A DNA stretch of 64,000 bases from Rhodoferax bucti (lineage in GTDB: Bacteria > Pseudomonadota > Gammaproteobacteria > Burkholderiales > Burkholderiaceae_C): contig NZ_VAHD01000001.1 in assembly GCF_005876985.1 (NCBI RefSeq), positions 558,001 to 622,000 on the forward strand, given 5' to 3'. Of the stretch, positions 10,901-19,303 are shown in pieces. Below the pieces are notes generated by a model. That model saw nothing but the letters and a program-made list of their open reading frames with translations, was not told where the DNA came from and ran no database searches. A program made the translations under genes and the position numbers. Positions within the stretch are counted from its first letter, which is position 1; each line of letters opens with the position of its first letter.

Positions 10901-11531
10901 CGCCGGAAAAACGGCTCATGGCAAAGGCATGCAAACCGAGGTCCAGAATCTCCTGCACATTGGCCGGGAAGAACACCGGGAACCCGCAGGCCTTGAAGAT
11001 ATGGTCGCTCTGGTGAGCGGCGGTGGAGCTTTTGGAAATGTGGTCATCCCCCGCCACGGCGATCACACCGCCCCAGGGCGTGGTGCCGGCCATGTTGGCG
11101 TGCTTGAACACGTCGGAGCAGCGGTCCACACCGGGGCCCTTGCCGTACCAGATGCCGAACACGCCGTCGTACTTGTTGCTGCCCGGCGGTGCGAAGCCCA
11201 GTTGCTGCGTACCCCACAGGGCGGTGGCGGCCAGCTCCTCGTTCACCCCCGGCTGGAACTTGATGTGGTGTGCTTCGAGGTACTTTTGCGCCTTGACCAG
11301 CGACTGGTCATAGGTGCCCAAGGGCGACCCGCGGTAGCCGCTGATAAAGCCCGCCGTGTTCTTGCCGGCGCGCTGGTCGCGCACGCGCTGCAGCATCGGT
11401 AGCTTGACCAGCGCCTGCACGCCGCTCATGAAAGCGCGGCCGTGGTCGAGGGCGTATTTGTCGTCGAGGGTGACCGAATCCAGCGCCGTGCGGATGTGCG
11501 CGGGCAGGTCCCGGTTGAGGGGTGCATTCAT
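7902..11531 (-). CDS. fused indolepyruvate ferredoxin oxidoreductase family protein
   Basis: A single-chain thiamine-diphosphate and iron-sulfur enzyme of about 1209 residues. It likely oxidatively decarboxylates aryl-pyruvates from aromatic amino acid breakdown to acyl-CoA, as known for fused proteobacterial members. The N-terminal half has the pyrimidine-binding and TPP-binding regions (GIGCHFM and GDGTYFHSG around residues 500-550). A cysteine-rich stretch with CEGCGDC and CVKGFC (about residues 675-735) should hold an Fe-S cluster. A gamma-type domain (VAGVGGTGVITMGQLLG) follows. I place the start at ATG 11531, nine bases after GGAGACA; a further 15 residues upstream have no such site. 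It is divergent from an Lrp regulator, which probably controls it. Confidence 0.9.
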   Translation of the reverse strand: MNAPLNRDLPAHIRTALDSVTLDDKYALDHGRAFMSGVQALVKLPMLQRVRDQRAGKNTAGFISGYRGSPLGTYDQSLVKAQKYLEAHHIKFQPGVNEELAATALWGTQQLGFAPPGSNKYDGVFGIWYGKGPGVDRCSDVFKHANMAGTTPWGGVIAVAGDDHISKSSTAAHQSDHIFKACGFPVFFPANVQEILDLGLHAFAMSRFSGVWAGMKTIQEIVESSATVTIDPERVITRMPADFELPPGGLHIRWPDHALDQEARLFDYKWYAALAYIRANRLNHNVIEGPNDRFGIISSGKAYNDTRQALLDLGLDDDTCRRIGIRLHKVGVVWPLEAQLTREFATGLQEILVVEEKRQVIEYQLKEELYNWRADVRPTVLGKFNEVETPDHYGAGGEWSMPNPSANTLLRANADLSPAIIARAIAQRIKKLGLDADTSARIDAQMAILEAKERAMHVIDLGNSGAAAAVRQPWFCSGCPHNTSTKVPEGSRAMAGIGCHFMTIWMDRSTDGFTQMGGEGVPWVGQQPFTNDKHIFANLGDGTYFHSGLLAIRQSIAAGVNITYKILYNDAVAMTGGQQVGERPEGHSVVQIAQSMRAEGAIKIIVVTDEPEKYDAVEGLPEGIAIEHRDELDRIQREFRDIKGTTVIIYDQTCATEKRRRRKRGTMVDPAKRVVINELVCEGCGDCGVQSNCMSVEPLETPFGRKRQINQSTCNKDISCVKGFCPSFVTVEGGSLKKPVKLQTDVSGWPALPDPQLPDLATVQGGVWGTIVAGVGGTGVITMGQLLGVAAHLEGKGIVTQDAGGLAQKGGATWSHVLIGASQDAIRTTRVGTASADLVLGCDPVVVAGKETLIRMRPGRTHVALNANTVPTAGFVKNADWTNPGDQCVSDITRTVGESHVGLFDADAVATKVMGDSIYTNPMMLGYAWQKGWIPLGLASLMRAIELNAVAVSNNKAAFEWGRRAAADWPAVQRAINPGQVVAFHPRTNESLEAMLERRIAFLTGYQNAAYAQGYADLVARVRSAESALGVDKLVLTEAVARYFFKLMAYKDEYEVARLHTDAAFHAKVGALFEGDFKLSYHLAPPLWARKNAQGESQKARFGSWMGLAFRLLAPLKVLRGTALDVFGYSEERREERALVGDYRQAIEGLLPTLTVANRDAAAAFARVPEHIRGYGHVKARHLKAARVQWAELLARYHAAPALQQARAA

Positions 11532-11618
11532 GGTGCTTGTCTCCGTGTTTTTGTTCGGCAAAGTGTATGCCCGCAACCCAGATAGGTGTTTGCTTTCTTT
11601 GCCTTAAAACCACCTCTT

Positions 11619-11633
11619 AAAGAACGATTCTTT
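11619..11633. promoter_or_regulatory. inverted repeat in the oxidoreductase/Lrp intergenic region, possible Lrp operator
   Basis: AAAGAA-CGA-TTCTTT is a perfect 6+6 inverted repeat with a three-base centre, lying eight bases before the ATG of the Lrp-type gene. Lrp/AsnC proteins bind palindromes of about 15 bp and commonly regulate themselves and a divergent neighbour. That this is the operator is inferred from position and symmetry only. Confidence 0.4.
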
Positions 11634-11640
11634 CTCCATA

Positions 11641-12159
11641 ATGCGTTTTATGGAAACACTTGACCGCTATGACCTGGCCATCCTGAGCGAACTGCAAAAC
11701 GATGGGCGCCTCAGCAACGCCGAGCTCGCCACCCGCGTGGGCCTGAGTGCGGCGCCGTGCTGGCGGCGGGTGAAGGCGCTGGAAGAGAGCGGCTTCATCA
11801 CCGGATACCGGGCGGAAATCAACCGCCACAAAATCGGGCTGGGGGTGCTGGCCTTTGTACGCCTGGATGCCAACCGCAACAGTGGGGATGTGTTGCAGGC
11901 GCTGGAGGACGCCATTCGGCTGATTCCGGAGGTCATTAGCTGCCACTACATCAGCGGCACCGGCACCTTTGAGCTGCAGGTGGTCAGCCGCGACCTCAAC
12001 AGCTTCAGCCAGTTCGCGCGCGAAGTGCTGATCAACCTGCCCAACGTCAAAGACCTGCACACCAGCTTCTCGCTGGGCGAGGTCAAGGCCAGCAGTGCGC
12101 TGCCCTTGAGCCAGTTACAAGCGCCGCCCACAGGCGCCACCATGAAAGGACGCCCATGA
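11641..12159 (+). CDS. Lrp/AsnC family transcriptional regulator
   Basis: A 172-residue regulator with the Lrp layout: an N-terminal winged helix-turn-helix (LDRYDLAILSELQNDGRLSNAELATRVGLS, residues 6-36) followed by an alpha/beta ligand-sensing (RAM) domain with GVLAFVRLDA and ISGTGTFELQVV. Family members sense amino acids. Its divergent neighbour is an indolepyruvate oxidoreductase, so an aromatic amino acid or its keto acid is a reasonable guess for the effector. Two ATGs are possible (11641 and 11650) and neither has a clear Shine-Dalgarno sequence. The stop overlaps the next start by four bases. Confidence 0.9.
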   Translation: MRFMETLDRYDLAILSELQNDGRLSNAELATRVGLSAAPCWRRVKALEESGFITGYRAEINRHKIGLGVLAFVRLDANRNSGDVLQALEDAIRLIPEVISCHYISGTGTFELQVVSRDLNSFSQFAREVLINLPNVKDLHTSFSLGEVKASSALPLSQLQAPPTGATMKGRP

Positions 12160-12803
12160 ACCGCAGAGATTGGCTGGCTTTGGCATTGTTTTGGCACCTG
12201 GCGCCCGCTGTATATGCGCAAGCAGCTATCAATTCAGGAGCAAATGCAACTCCTTTGCCCTTGCGCAATCTGCTCATCGAAGTGAGGCAGGTGCAATCCG
12301 AAGACGGCCAGCAGGCGGACATAGACGTACAAGGCGGCAGGGTCACAGGCGGCCTGGCGCAAGGCCGGAGCAGCGGCACGGCGGTGCAACAAATTCTCAT
12401 TTTGAATGGCCGGCCTGCACGCATCGCGGTGCAAACGCAAACGCCATTGCGCCTGCTGCAAAGCTTTGTGCGCAACGGGCAAATCGTGACCACCCAAGGG
12501 ACCGTGCTAATAGAAGCGGGCACGGGCTTTAGCGCGCTACCGCGTTGGGACGGTGGAGATATGGTCGAGGTGGAGCTCAACACCCAGCAAGCACTGCGCC
12601 CCCTGTTTCCCCAAGCAGGAGCAGTGAATGCTCCACCGGTACAGTCCAGCACCGGCAGCAGCATGCTGCTCCCAGTGGGCGAGTGGATGACAGTGGCAGA
12701 GACCGAGCAAAACCTCCAAAACAACCAGCAGAGCCTGCGGGGCGCACAACTGCAAGGCAGCACCACCCGCACCGAGGTGCAACTGCGCGTCCAGCTGCGC
12801 TAG
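12156..12803 (+). CDS. exported protein of unknown function
   Basis: A 215-residue product starting MNRRDWLALALFWHLAPAVYAQA, a clear signal peptide with probable cleavage after VYA or YAQA near residue 20-23. The mature part is rich in Gln, Thr and Val and predicted beta-rich; it contains QADIDVQGGRVTGG and a C-terminal TRTEVQLRVQLR. It may relate to the short periplasmic domains of secretin-type proteins, but I cannot name a family. It overlaps the Lrp gene by ATGA and so is probably translationally coupled. A copy of the dispersed repeat (12215-12241) codes for residues around the predicted cleavage site. Confidence 0.7.
   Translation: MNRRDWLALALFWHLAPAVYAQAAINSGANATPLPLRNLLIEVRQVQSEDGQQADIDVQGGRVTGGLAQGRSSGTAVQQILILNGRPARIAVQTQTPLRLLQSFVRNGQIVTTQGTVLIEAGTGFSALPRWDGGDMVEVELNTQQALRPLFPQAGAVNAPPVQSSTGSSMLLPVGEWMTVAETEQNLQNNQQSLRGAQLQGSTTRTEVQLRVQLR
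12215..12241 (+). repeat. dispersed 27-bp element, copy A (inside a coding region)
   Basis: TGCGCAAGCA followed by the 17-base core GCTATCAATTCAGGAGC. It matches the other four copies in the conserved TGCG, the fixed ten-base distance to GCTA, and core length; the right arm is degenerate (GAGC instead of TAGC). It is translated as AQAAINSGA in the exported protein at 12156-12803. Confidence 0.6.
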
Positions 12804-12819
12804 CCCCTGCGCAGAAGTG

Positions 12820-14262
12820 TCAGGCCGGTAAAGCCGCCAACCACGCCGCGTGGTAAGCCTGCAGCCCTTGCACCGGGGCCGGCTCTATCGGCAACACATC
12901 AGCAGCCGTGCCCTGCCCCCAGCGCGAGAGCATCCAGGCGCCCCGGGCCGTGCCCTCCACGGCATCGTGACTAACCCGGCACTTGGCCTGCGGCATCAAG
13001 GCCTGCAAACACCCGAGAAACACCGCATTGCGGGCCAAAGGCCCTTCCACCACCACCGTACGGGGCAGCTGGCTGTCGCTCCACAAACGCTGCACCAGCC
13101 AGGCCGTGGTTTGGGCGCAGTACACCGAGGCCAAGGCTGCGCGTTGGCCGGCAGAAAGCCCGGCCGCTGCACTATCAACAAACTCTTGCGCCCCCACACG
13201 CACACAACCCGTCTGCCCCCGGAACGGCCCGCCATGGGCGGCAAAAGAAGGCAAGGCCAGCACACCGTGAGTGAGCACGGTGTGCACATCACCCCAGTCC
13301 GCCGCATCCGGCGGTGCACCGGCCAGCAGGGCCTCAAACTCGCGCCCGCCCATGAAGCGGGCGGTGGGAGTGGCGCGGCCCAACACGTCCACATTGGCCA
13401 GCATGTCCCGCTCCGCCTGCAAGCCGTGGGTAGAGGCCCCCGGGGCCATCAGCACCGTCCAGGTGCCGGAAGACACCACGGTCAGCGCCTGCTCGTCAGC
13501 CGCCTCGGCAGGCGTGGCGCCCAGGTAGCGCGCCAAGCAGGCGTTGCTGTCATGCACACCGGTGTGCACCACGCAGTCCGGCGGCAAACCGAAACGGGCG
13601 GCCATGTCGGGCAACACCGGGCCCAACACCTCCCACGCGGAGCGCAGCGGCGCAAACAAGGCCGCCCAGCCCGCCGCCTGGGCTTGCACAGAGAACTGCC
13701 CGCTCTGCGGTTGCCACAGATGGGTGTGGCAGCCCAGAGACGACACCTCGCTGGCCTGCACACCACACAGGCGCCAGGCCCAGTATTGCGGGTAGGGCAC
13801 GAGGCAGCGGGTACGCTGCCAGGCCTGTGGATGCAGGTGCTGGATGAAGAACAACTGCCGCGCTGCATTCAACCCCGCCGGCAAATCGGGCGACAGGGTG
13901 GCCCCAAACGCATCTGCAGAATCTGCAAAGGCCTGTGCCAGTGCGGGGTGCGGGCCCAAGGCGTCATATTCGTAATCCACCGGGTCCCAGGCCAGGCGGC
14001 CATCGTCTGCCAAAGCCACCAAAGCGGCACCATGGGTGGAGGTGACCACCCGGCGGCACCGGCTTGCATGGGCGGAAGCCCGCAGGGTATCTGCCATCCA
14101 CGCCTCCAGGCCCTGCACATCCAGCGCGGGGTAGCCGAGGGCGGAAGGCACGCTACGGTTGTCACGCCCGTAGCGCTCCACCACCTCGCCTGCCGCATCG
14201 AGCATCAAGAGCTTGGCGTGGCTTTTGCCGATGTCGATCACCAGCGTCAGTTCATCCGGCAC
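12820..14262 (-). CDS. rhaK: L-rhamnulose kinase, FGGY family
   Basis: A sugar kinase of about 480 residues expected to phosphorylate L-rhamnulose to rhamnulose-1-phosphate with ATP in the cytoplasm. The FGGY/actin-fold features are visible: the N-terminal phosphate loop LVIDIGKSHAKLLML, the substrate motif HTGVHDSNACLARYLG near residue 255, and SSGTWTVLMAPG. It is the last gene of the rha operon. The start is GTG 14262, five bases after GGGGAG and just behind the mutarotase stop; GTG 14268 is too close to that site. The FGGY family covers many sugars, so the substrate is assigned from the operon. Confidence 0.86.
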   Translation of the reverse strand: MPDELTLVIDIGKSHAKLLMLDAAGEVVERYGRDNRSVPSALGYPALDVQGLEAWMADTLRASAHASRCRRVVTSTHGAALVALADDGRLAWDPVDYEYDALGPHPALAQAFADSADAFGATLSPDLPAGLNAARQLFFIQHLHPQAWQRTRCLVPYPQYWAWRLCGVQASEVSSLGCHTHLWQPQSGQFSVQAQAAGWAALFAPLRSAWEVLGPVLPDMAARFGLPPDCVVHTGVHDSNACLARYLGATPAEAADEQALTVVSSGTWTVLMAPGASTHGLQAERDMLANVDVLGRATPTARFMGGREFEALLAGAPPDAADWGDVHTVLTHGVLALPSFAAHGGPFRGQTGCVRVGAQEFVDSAAAGLSAGQRAALASVYCAQTTAWLVQRLWSDSQLPRTVVVEGPLARNAVFLGCLQALMPQAKCRVSHDAVEGTARGAWMLSRWGQGTAADVLPIEPAPVQGLQAYHAAWLAALPA

Positions 14263-14273
14263 GCGCACTCCCC

Positions 14274-14606
14274 TCAATCCATGTGGAACATGCAGGGCAG
14301 CGGCTCGGCGACCGGCGACCCATCCGGATTCGCCCGCATGATGTCGGCCATGTGGGCCCACCAGCGCTGCATCACCGGGTGCTGCGGTAGCGCCTCCATG
14401 GTGTGGCCGGGCAGGCGGCGCTGCACGGCAAACAGCACGTGGTGCTCTTCATCGAGGTAGATGCTGTAGTCACGCACACCGGCTTGGCTCAGCAAGGTAC
14501 TGAGCTCAGGCCAGATCTCGTCGTGGCGTTTTTTGTATTCGGCCACGCAGCCGGGGTTCAGAAACATGCGGAAGGCATATTTCTCGGTGCTTGGGAGCGT
14601 GCTCAT
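14274..14606 (-). CDS. rhaM: L-rhamnose mutarotase
   Basis: A 110-residue dimeric alpha/beta-barrel-type protein that interconverts alpha and beta anomers of L-rhamnose (RhaU/RhaM family). Family features are [19 protein letters not shown], the catalytic-region HDEIWPEL, and [10 protein letters not shown] near the C-terminus. It overlaps the upstream permease gene by four bases (ATGA) and is followed closely by rhaK, so all are probably one transcript. Length is typical. Confidence 0.93.
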   Translation of the reverse strand: MSTLPSTEKYAFRMFLNPGCVAEYKKRHDEIWPELSTLLSQAGVRDYSIYLDEEHHVLFAVQRRLPGHTMEALPQHPVMQRWWAHMADIMRANPDGSPVAEPLPCMFHMD

Positions 14607-15565
14607 GCCGTGGCTCCTTTGCGTTGCAGCAGTCGCGGCAGCACCATGGAGACAATCAGCAAGGCACCAATCACCATGCTCATCACAATACCGGTCACAT
14701 TGGCCATGCCCATGGCAAAGGTGAAGAGGCCCAGCAACAGCACGGCCAACATGGTGCCCACGATGCTGCCGCGCCCGCCTTCAATCGCCACACCGCCCAG
14801 AATCACCATGGTGATGGCATCCAGCTCCCAACCCATGGCAATGTTGGGGCGGGTGCTGCCAATACGGCCGGTCAGCATCACGGCTGCCAGTGCGGCCATC
14901 AAGCCAGCGAACACAAACAAGGCCATGCGGTAGCGGTCGACCTCGATGCCCGAGAAACGCGCGGCGATGGGGTTAGCGCCAATGGCATACAAGCGGCGTC
15001 CGGCCACCGTGCGGTGCAGGGTGATGCCCACCAACAAGGCGCACACCAGCAAAATGGCAAACTCGATCGGAATAATCAGCCCACGCACCCCGACCAACTC
15101 GCCCAGATAGCTGTTGCCCACGATAGAAAACGCCTCGGGGTAGCCTGAAATCGCCTGGTCTCCCAGCGCCACCAGCGCCAGACCGCGGTACAAGGACAAG
15201 GTGCCGATGGTCACCACAATCGAAGGCAATTTGTAGCGCGTGACCAGCACCCCGTTCACCGCCCCCGCCACGCCGCCGGTGACAAAGGCCGCCAGTGTCA
15301 TGCCCCAGGGGCCTGCACCCGCTTTCATGGCGTAACCCATGGCCAGCGAGCACAGCGCGAGAATGGCCGCGATCGACAAATCGATCTCACCCGCAATGAT
15401 GAGCAAGGCCAGCGCCAGCGCGAGGATGCCTTTTTCGCTGAAGTTGAAAGTGCTGTCTGCCAAGGCATCCGGCGTCATGAAACCGGGCTGTGCGAATCCG
15501 AAAACGAGCAGCAACAAGGCCAGCAAAGCCAGCAAGACGCGCTCCCATGTGTTCCAGGCACTCAT
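14603..15565 (-). CDS. rhaQ: rhamnose ABC transporter permease RhaQ-like
   Basis: One of two inner-membrane permease subunits of a CUT2-type sugar importer. The 320-residue product has eight to ten hydrophobic helices and the family motifs [19 protein letters not shown] and [24 protein letters not shown]. The correct start is ATG 15565 ([12 protein letters not shown]), which overlaps the stop of the other permease by ATGA. An upstream extension of the frame lies inside that gene and lacks membrane character. Assigned to rhamnose by its operon and by similarity of layout to the Rhizobium rhaSTPQ importer. Confidence 0.9.
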   Translation of the reverse strand: MSAWNTWERVLLALLALLLLVFGFAQPGFMTPDALADSTFNFSEKGILALALALLIIAGEIDLSIAAILALCSLAMGYAMKAGAGPWGMTLAAFVTGGVAGAVNGVLVTRYKLPSIVVTIGTLSLYRGLALVALGDQAISGYPEAFSIVGNSYLGELVGVRGLIIPIEFAILLVCALLVGITLHRTVAGRRLYAIGANPIAARFSGIEVDRYRMALFVFAGLMAALAAVMLTGRIGSTRPNIAMGWELDAITMVILGGVAIEGGRGSIVGTMLAVLLLGLFTFAMGMANVTGIVMSMVIGALLIVSMVLPRLLQRKGATA

Positions 15566-16569
15566 GCCACTGCTCCTTGCGTGTTGTCGAGGGTTGTCGT
15601 TTTGCGCTCCAGAATCTGGCGCCCGCCGCGTCGCTCGGCGCGTGCGTTCACGGTGACCGAAATCAGGATGACGGCACCGGCAATCGCCTGCTGCCAAAAC
15701 GGCGAGACCTGGATCACCGGCAAGGCACCATTCACCACACCGATGAACAGCACGCCCAGCGCTGCACCGGCCACGGTGCCGACACCCCCACCAATGCTGA
15801 CGCCACCAATCACACAGGCGGCCACCACCGTGAGCTCATAGCCGGCGGCCAGTTCGGTGTATGCAATTGAGTAGCGCCCCACCCACAGCAAGCCGGCCAA
15901 ACCCGCCAACATGCCCGACAGGGTGTAGACCCGCATCAAACACTTGCGCGGGGAAATGCCCACATAGGCCGCCGCCAACGGGTTGCCGCCCAGGGCATAG
16001 ATTTCACGGCCCTCACGGCGCAGCTTGAGAAACACGGTGCTCAATACCAAGACCGCAATCGCAAACCACACCAGTGCAGGCAGGCCCAGCCACACCTCGC
16101 GCGGCAGCCCCTTGATCACTTCGTGGATGTCCTGGTCGGACACCCACGCGCCTTTGCTCGCCACAAAGATGGCGCCCCGGTAGGCCGACAGAGTGCCCAG
16201 CGTCACCACAATGGGAGGCAAGCCGAAACGGGTGATGAGCCAGCCATTCACCGCCCCCAGCAAGGCGCCCAGCGCGAGTGCCAGCATGATCAGGACGGGC
16301 ACGGAAGCCCCGGGCCAGGCCTTCCCGATCAGGGCACACACCATGCCCGTAAGGGCTAGGTTGGAGGCAACCGACAGGTCAATGCCACGGGTCAGCAATA
16401 CCAGCATCTGCCCCATTACCAAGATAGCCAGAATCGCCGAGTCGTTGGCAATATCCAGGCCGTTGCGCCAGGTCAAAAACACCGGGGCACGCACGCCCAC
16501 CGCCAGTGCAATGGCCACGATGATGGCGAGCAACAGCCACTCGCGCCGAATCGATTTCAAAGCATTCAT
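15562..16569 (-). CDS. rhaP: rhamnose ABC transporter permease RhaP-like
   Basis: Second permease of the importer, 335 residues, with hydrophobic helices throughout and the CUT2 signatures MLVLLTRGIDLSVASNLALTGM and VIGGVSIGGGVGTVAGAALGVLF. It overlaps the ATPase gene upstream and the second permease downstream, each by four bases, so the subunits are probably translationally coupled. The C-terminal tail after residue 315 is charged and cytoplasmic. Confidence 0.9.
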   Translation of the reverse strand: MNALKSIRREWLLLAIIVAIALAVGVRAPVFLTWRNGLDIANDSAILAILVMGQMLVLLTRGIDLSVASNLALTGMVCALIGKAWPGASVPVLIMLALALGALLGAVNGWLITRFGLPPIVVTLGTLSAYRGAIFVASKGAWVSDQDIHEVIKGLPREVWLGLPALVWFAIAVLVLSTVFLKLRREGREIYALGGNPLAAAYVGISPRKCLMRVYTLSGMLAGLAGLLWVGRYSIAYTELAAGYELTVVAACVIGGVSIGGGVGTVAGAALGVLFIGVVNGALPVIQVSPFWQQAIAGAVILISVTVNARAERRGGRQILERKTTTLDNTQGAVA

Positions 16570-18104
16570 GCCGCCAACTCCTCGCTCGCACGCGCTGCCG
16601 CCGGGGGCGCTGCGTGCTGGTTCAATCCCGATGCCGCCGCCACGATGTCTTCGGCATGGGCCTGCGCTTTGTCAAACTCCGCCACCTGCTCCCCACGCCG
16701 CATGACGATGGTGCGGTGGGCCAGGTTCATTACCTCGGGCAATTCGCTGGAGACCAGAATCACCGCCAAGCCCTGCTCCACCATTTCGGCAATCAGGTGG
16801 TAGACCGCCTGTTTGGCGCCTACGTCAATGCCTTTGGTAGGCTCGTCCAGGATAACGATGCGCGGGTTCAGCCCCAGCCACTTGGCAATCACCACCTTTT
16901 GCTGGTTGCCGCCGGACAGGCCGGAGAGCAGGGTGTCGGGGGAATGGGTCTTGATGCGCAAGCGCGCAATCATGCGCTGGCACAGCTCCGACTCGCGCAG
17001 TTTGGAGAGCCAGATGCCGCGCGCAAAACGGGAGAGCCCCGCCAAGCTGATGTTGTGCTCCACCGAGAAGCCCAGAATGCCACCCTGGCGCTGGCGCTCT
17101 TCCGGCACATAGGCAATGCCGGCGGCAATCGCGTCGCCGGGACGGCGGGCATTCAACACCTGCCCGCCCACCACGAACTCGCCGCGCGCATCCGGGTTCA
17201 GGCCCATGATGGCCAGCATGGCCTCGCTGCGGCCCGAGCCCACTAGGCCATAAAAGCCCAAAATCTCGCCGCGCCGCAACTCGAAGTGGATGTTGTGAAA
17301 CTCGGTGGGGTGGGAGAGGTTTTTCACCGTCATCACCACCTCGCCCGGTGTGGAGGCAATGGGGGGATAAATCTGGTCGATGGAGCGGCCCGCCATGAGC
17401 TTGACCAGCTCTTGTTCACTCACATCGGCAATCGCGCCACTGCCGACTGCAGCACCGTCACGCAGCACCACATAACGGTCCGCCACGGCAAAAATTTCAT
17501 CGAACTTGTGGGTGATGAATATCACGCCCACACCCTGGTCGCGCAGTTGGCGCACGATGCCGTAAAAGTCGCGAATCTCCGCCTGCGACAGCGCAGCGGT
17601 GGGCTCGTCCAAAATGACCACCGAGGCCTTTTGCGACAAGGCCCGTGCAATCTCGACCAGGTGCCGCTCGGCCAAGCTGAGGTCTTTCACCAGCGTCACC
17701 GCCTTGAAGCGCGCACCGATCTGGTCCAGCACGGCCTGGGCCTGCTGGTTCATGGACTTCCAGTCGATGAAGGGGCCGCGCATCAGGTGGCGCCCCACAT
17801 AAATGTTTTCGGCCACGCTGAGTTCTTCGAACATCACCGTTTCCTGGTGCACGGCCAGAATGCCTGCCGCCTGCGAAGCCTGCGCGTTGGCAAAACGCTG
17901 GGCCACACCGTGGAGCGTGATCAGGCCTTCATCCACCGGCACCACACCGGTCAGCATCTTGACCAGCGTGGACTTGCCCGCGCCGTTTTCGCCCACCAGG
18001 GCCAGCACTTCTCCGGCCTGCAAATCCAGGTCCACCCCGCGCAGCGCATGGGTCGCCCCGTAGCGCTTGTGGATGCCTCGCAGGCTCAGCAATACATCAG
18101 ACAT
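16566..18104 (-). CDS. rhaT: rhamnose ABC transporter ATP-binding protein
   Basis: A 512-residue double ATPase typical of CUT2 sugar importers. The first cassette has Walker A GENGAGKSTL (near residue 40), a variant signature region DLSLAERHLVEIARAL, and Walker B VVILDEPTAAL. The second has a degenerate Walker A GLVGSGRSEA (near 290), an intact signature LSGGNQQKVVIAKWL, and IVILDEPTKGID. The degenerate second P-loop is normal for this family. It follows rhaS across a 75-base gap containing a terminator-like hairpin and overlaps rhaP by four bases. Confidence 0.93.
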   Translation of the reverse strand: MSDVLLSLRGIHKRYGATHALRGVDLDLQAGEVLALVGENGAGKSTLVKMLTGVVPVDEGLITLHGVAQRFANAQASQAAGILAVHQETVMFEELSVAENIYVGRHLMRGPFIDWKSMNQQAQAVLDQIGARFKAVTLVKDLSLAERHLVEIARALSQKASVVILDEPTAALSQAEIRDFYGIVRQLRDQGVGVIFITHKFDEIFAVADRYVVLRDGAAVGSGAIADVSEQELVKLMAGRSIDQIYPPIASTPGEVVMTVKNLSHPTEFHNIHFELRRGEILGFYGLVGSGRSEAMLAIMGLNPDARGEFVVGGQVLNARRPGDAIAAGIAYVPEERQRQGGILGFSVEHNISLAGLSRFARGIWLSKLRESELCQRMIARLRIKTHSPDTLLSGLSGGNQQKVVIAKWLGLNPRIVILDEPTKGIDVGAKQAVYHLIAEMVEQGLAVILVSSELPEVMNLAHRTIVMRRGEQVAEFDKAQAHAEDIVAAASGLNQHAAPPAAARASEELAA

Positions 18105-18126
18105 TGTGCGAAATCCAACTTGTCAT

Positions 18127-18159
18127 AAAAAAGGGGCACCTACCCGAGAGCGATGCCCC
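18127..18159 (-). terminator. intra-operon terminator/attenuator between rhaS and rhaT
   Basis: On the minus strand GGGGCA (18154-18159) and TGCCCC (18133-18138) form a six-pair GC stem around a 15-base loop, followed directly by six T. It sits in the 75-base gap between the binding-protein gene and the ATPase gene. Partial termination here would make more binding protein than membrane components, a usual arrangement for ABC importers. Confidence 0.7.
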
Positions 18160-18179
18160 ACGAACTTGCTTTTCGAGTG

Positions 18180-19172
18180 TCAGAAGAATTTGGCGAACTT
18201 CTCGACGTTGGAGGCATCGTACGTGAAGGGTTCTGCCATGGCGGCATCACCATTCGCATCCAGCGTCACGGTACCGACACGGCCCAGAGACACCTTGTCA
18301 CCCGCCTTACCGGTGACCTTGCCAGAGATGAACTGGCTGGCCGCGTAGATGGAGGAGTAGCCCAGGTCGATGGGGTTCCAGATGGCGAAGGACTTGACCG
18401 CACCGCTCTTCACGTGGCCGGCCATTTCCGAAGGCAAGCCCAAGCCGGTCACGAAGATCTTGCCGACCTTCTTTTCATCCTGCACGGCCTTGGCGGCTGC
18501 GGCCACACCCACGGTGGTGGGGGCGATGATGGCCTTCAGGTTGGGGTAGCTCTTGAACAGGCCCTGGGCTTCGCGGTAGCTCTTGTCGGTCTGGTCGTCA
18601 CCGTAGACCACGCTCACCAGCTTCAGGCCCTTGTAGGCGGGCTGTGCCAGCACTTTCTTGGCTTCTTCGATCCAGATGTTCTGGTTGGTGGCTTGGGCGG
18701 TGGCAGACAGCACAGCCACTTCACCGGTGGCGCCGATAGCGTCTGCCGTCATCTTCACCAACTTCTCGCCGATCAGCGGGTTGCTGGAGGGGTTCAGGTG
18801 CATCAGGCGGCCGTCTTTGCGCACGCCGGAGTCAAAGGACAACACCTTGATGCCACGGTCCATGGCGCGCTTGAGCACAGGGGCCAGCGCATCCGGATCG
18901 TTGGCGGAGATCACGATGGCGGAGACCTTTTGCGCGATCAGCGAGTTCACGATTTCGATCTGGCCTTCGGCAGTGGCTTTGGCTGGGCCGGTGTAAATGA
19001 TCTCGACGTTCTTGAGCTCTTTGGCCGCTTCCTGCGCGCCTTGGTTGGCCGCGTCAAAGAAGCCGTTGCCCAGGCTCTTCACCACTAGGGCGATCTTGTC
19101 GGCAGCGAACGCGGGGCTGACCAGGGCCGCGCTCAGGGCAATGGTCAGCAGGGTTTTGAGTTGTTTCTTCAT
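18180..19172 (-). CDS. rhaS: periplasmic rhamnose-binding protein
   Basis: A 330-residue type I periplasmic binding protein that delivers L-rhamnose to the importer. A signal peptide (MKKQLKTLLTIALSAALVSPAFA, cut after AFA at 23) is followed by the two-lobe fold with KIALVVKSLGNGFFDAANQGAQEAAKEL, VISANDPDALAPVLKRA and IIAPTTVGVAAAAKAV. This is the subfamily of RhaS in rhizobia. It lies 131 bases downstream of rhaI and is followed by a terminator-like hairpin, consistent with its being the most highly expressed subunit. Confidence 0.92.
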   Translation of the reverse strand: MKKQLKTLLTIALSAALVSPAFAADKIALVVKSLGNGFFDAANQGAQEAAKELKNVEIIYTGPAKATAEGQIEIVNSLIAQKVSAIVISANDPDALAPVLKRAMDRGIKVLSFDSGVRKDGRLMHLNPSSNPLIGEKLVKMTADAIGATGEVAVLSATAQATNQNIWIEEAKKVLAQPAYKGLKLVSVVYGDDQTDKSYREAQGLFKSYPNLKAIIAPTTVGVAAAAKAVQDEKKVGKIFVTGLGLPSEMAGHVKSGAVKSFAIWNPIDLGYSSIYAASQFISGKVTGKAGDKVSLGRVGTVTLDANGDAAMAEPFTYDASNVEKFAKFF

Positions 19173-19303
19173 GCTTGTCTCCTGGAATTGTTAGTAGGAA
19201 AAATTGACCCGAAGGCCGGTCTCGATACCGCCTGCACCGGCCACGAAGGGACACGGTGCACCGGGGTCGATGGGGAGTGCGCAACTGCCAATGGCAACCA
19301 CGC

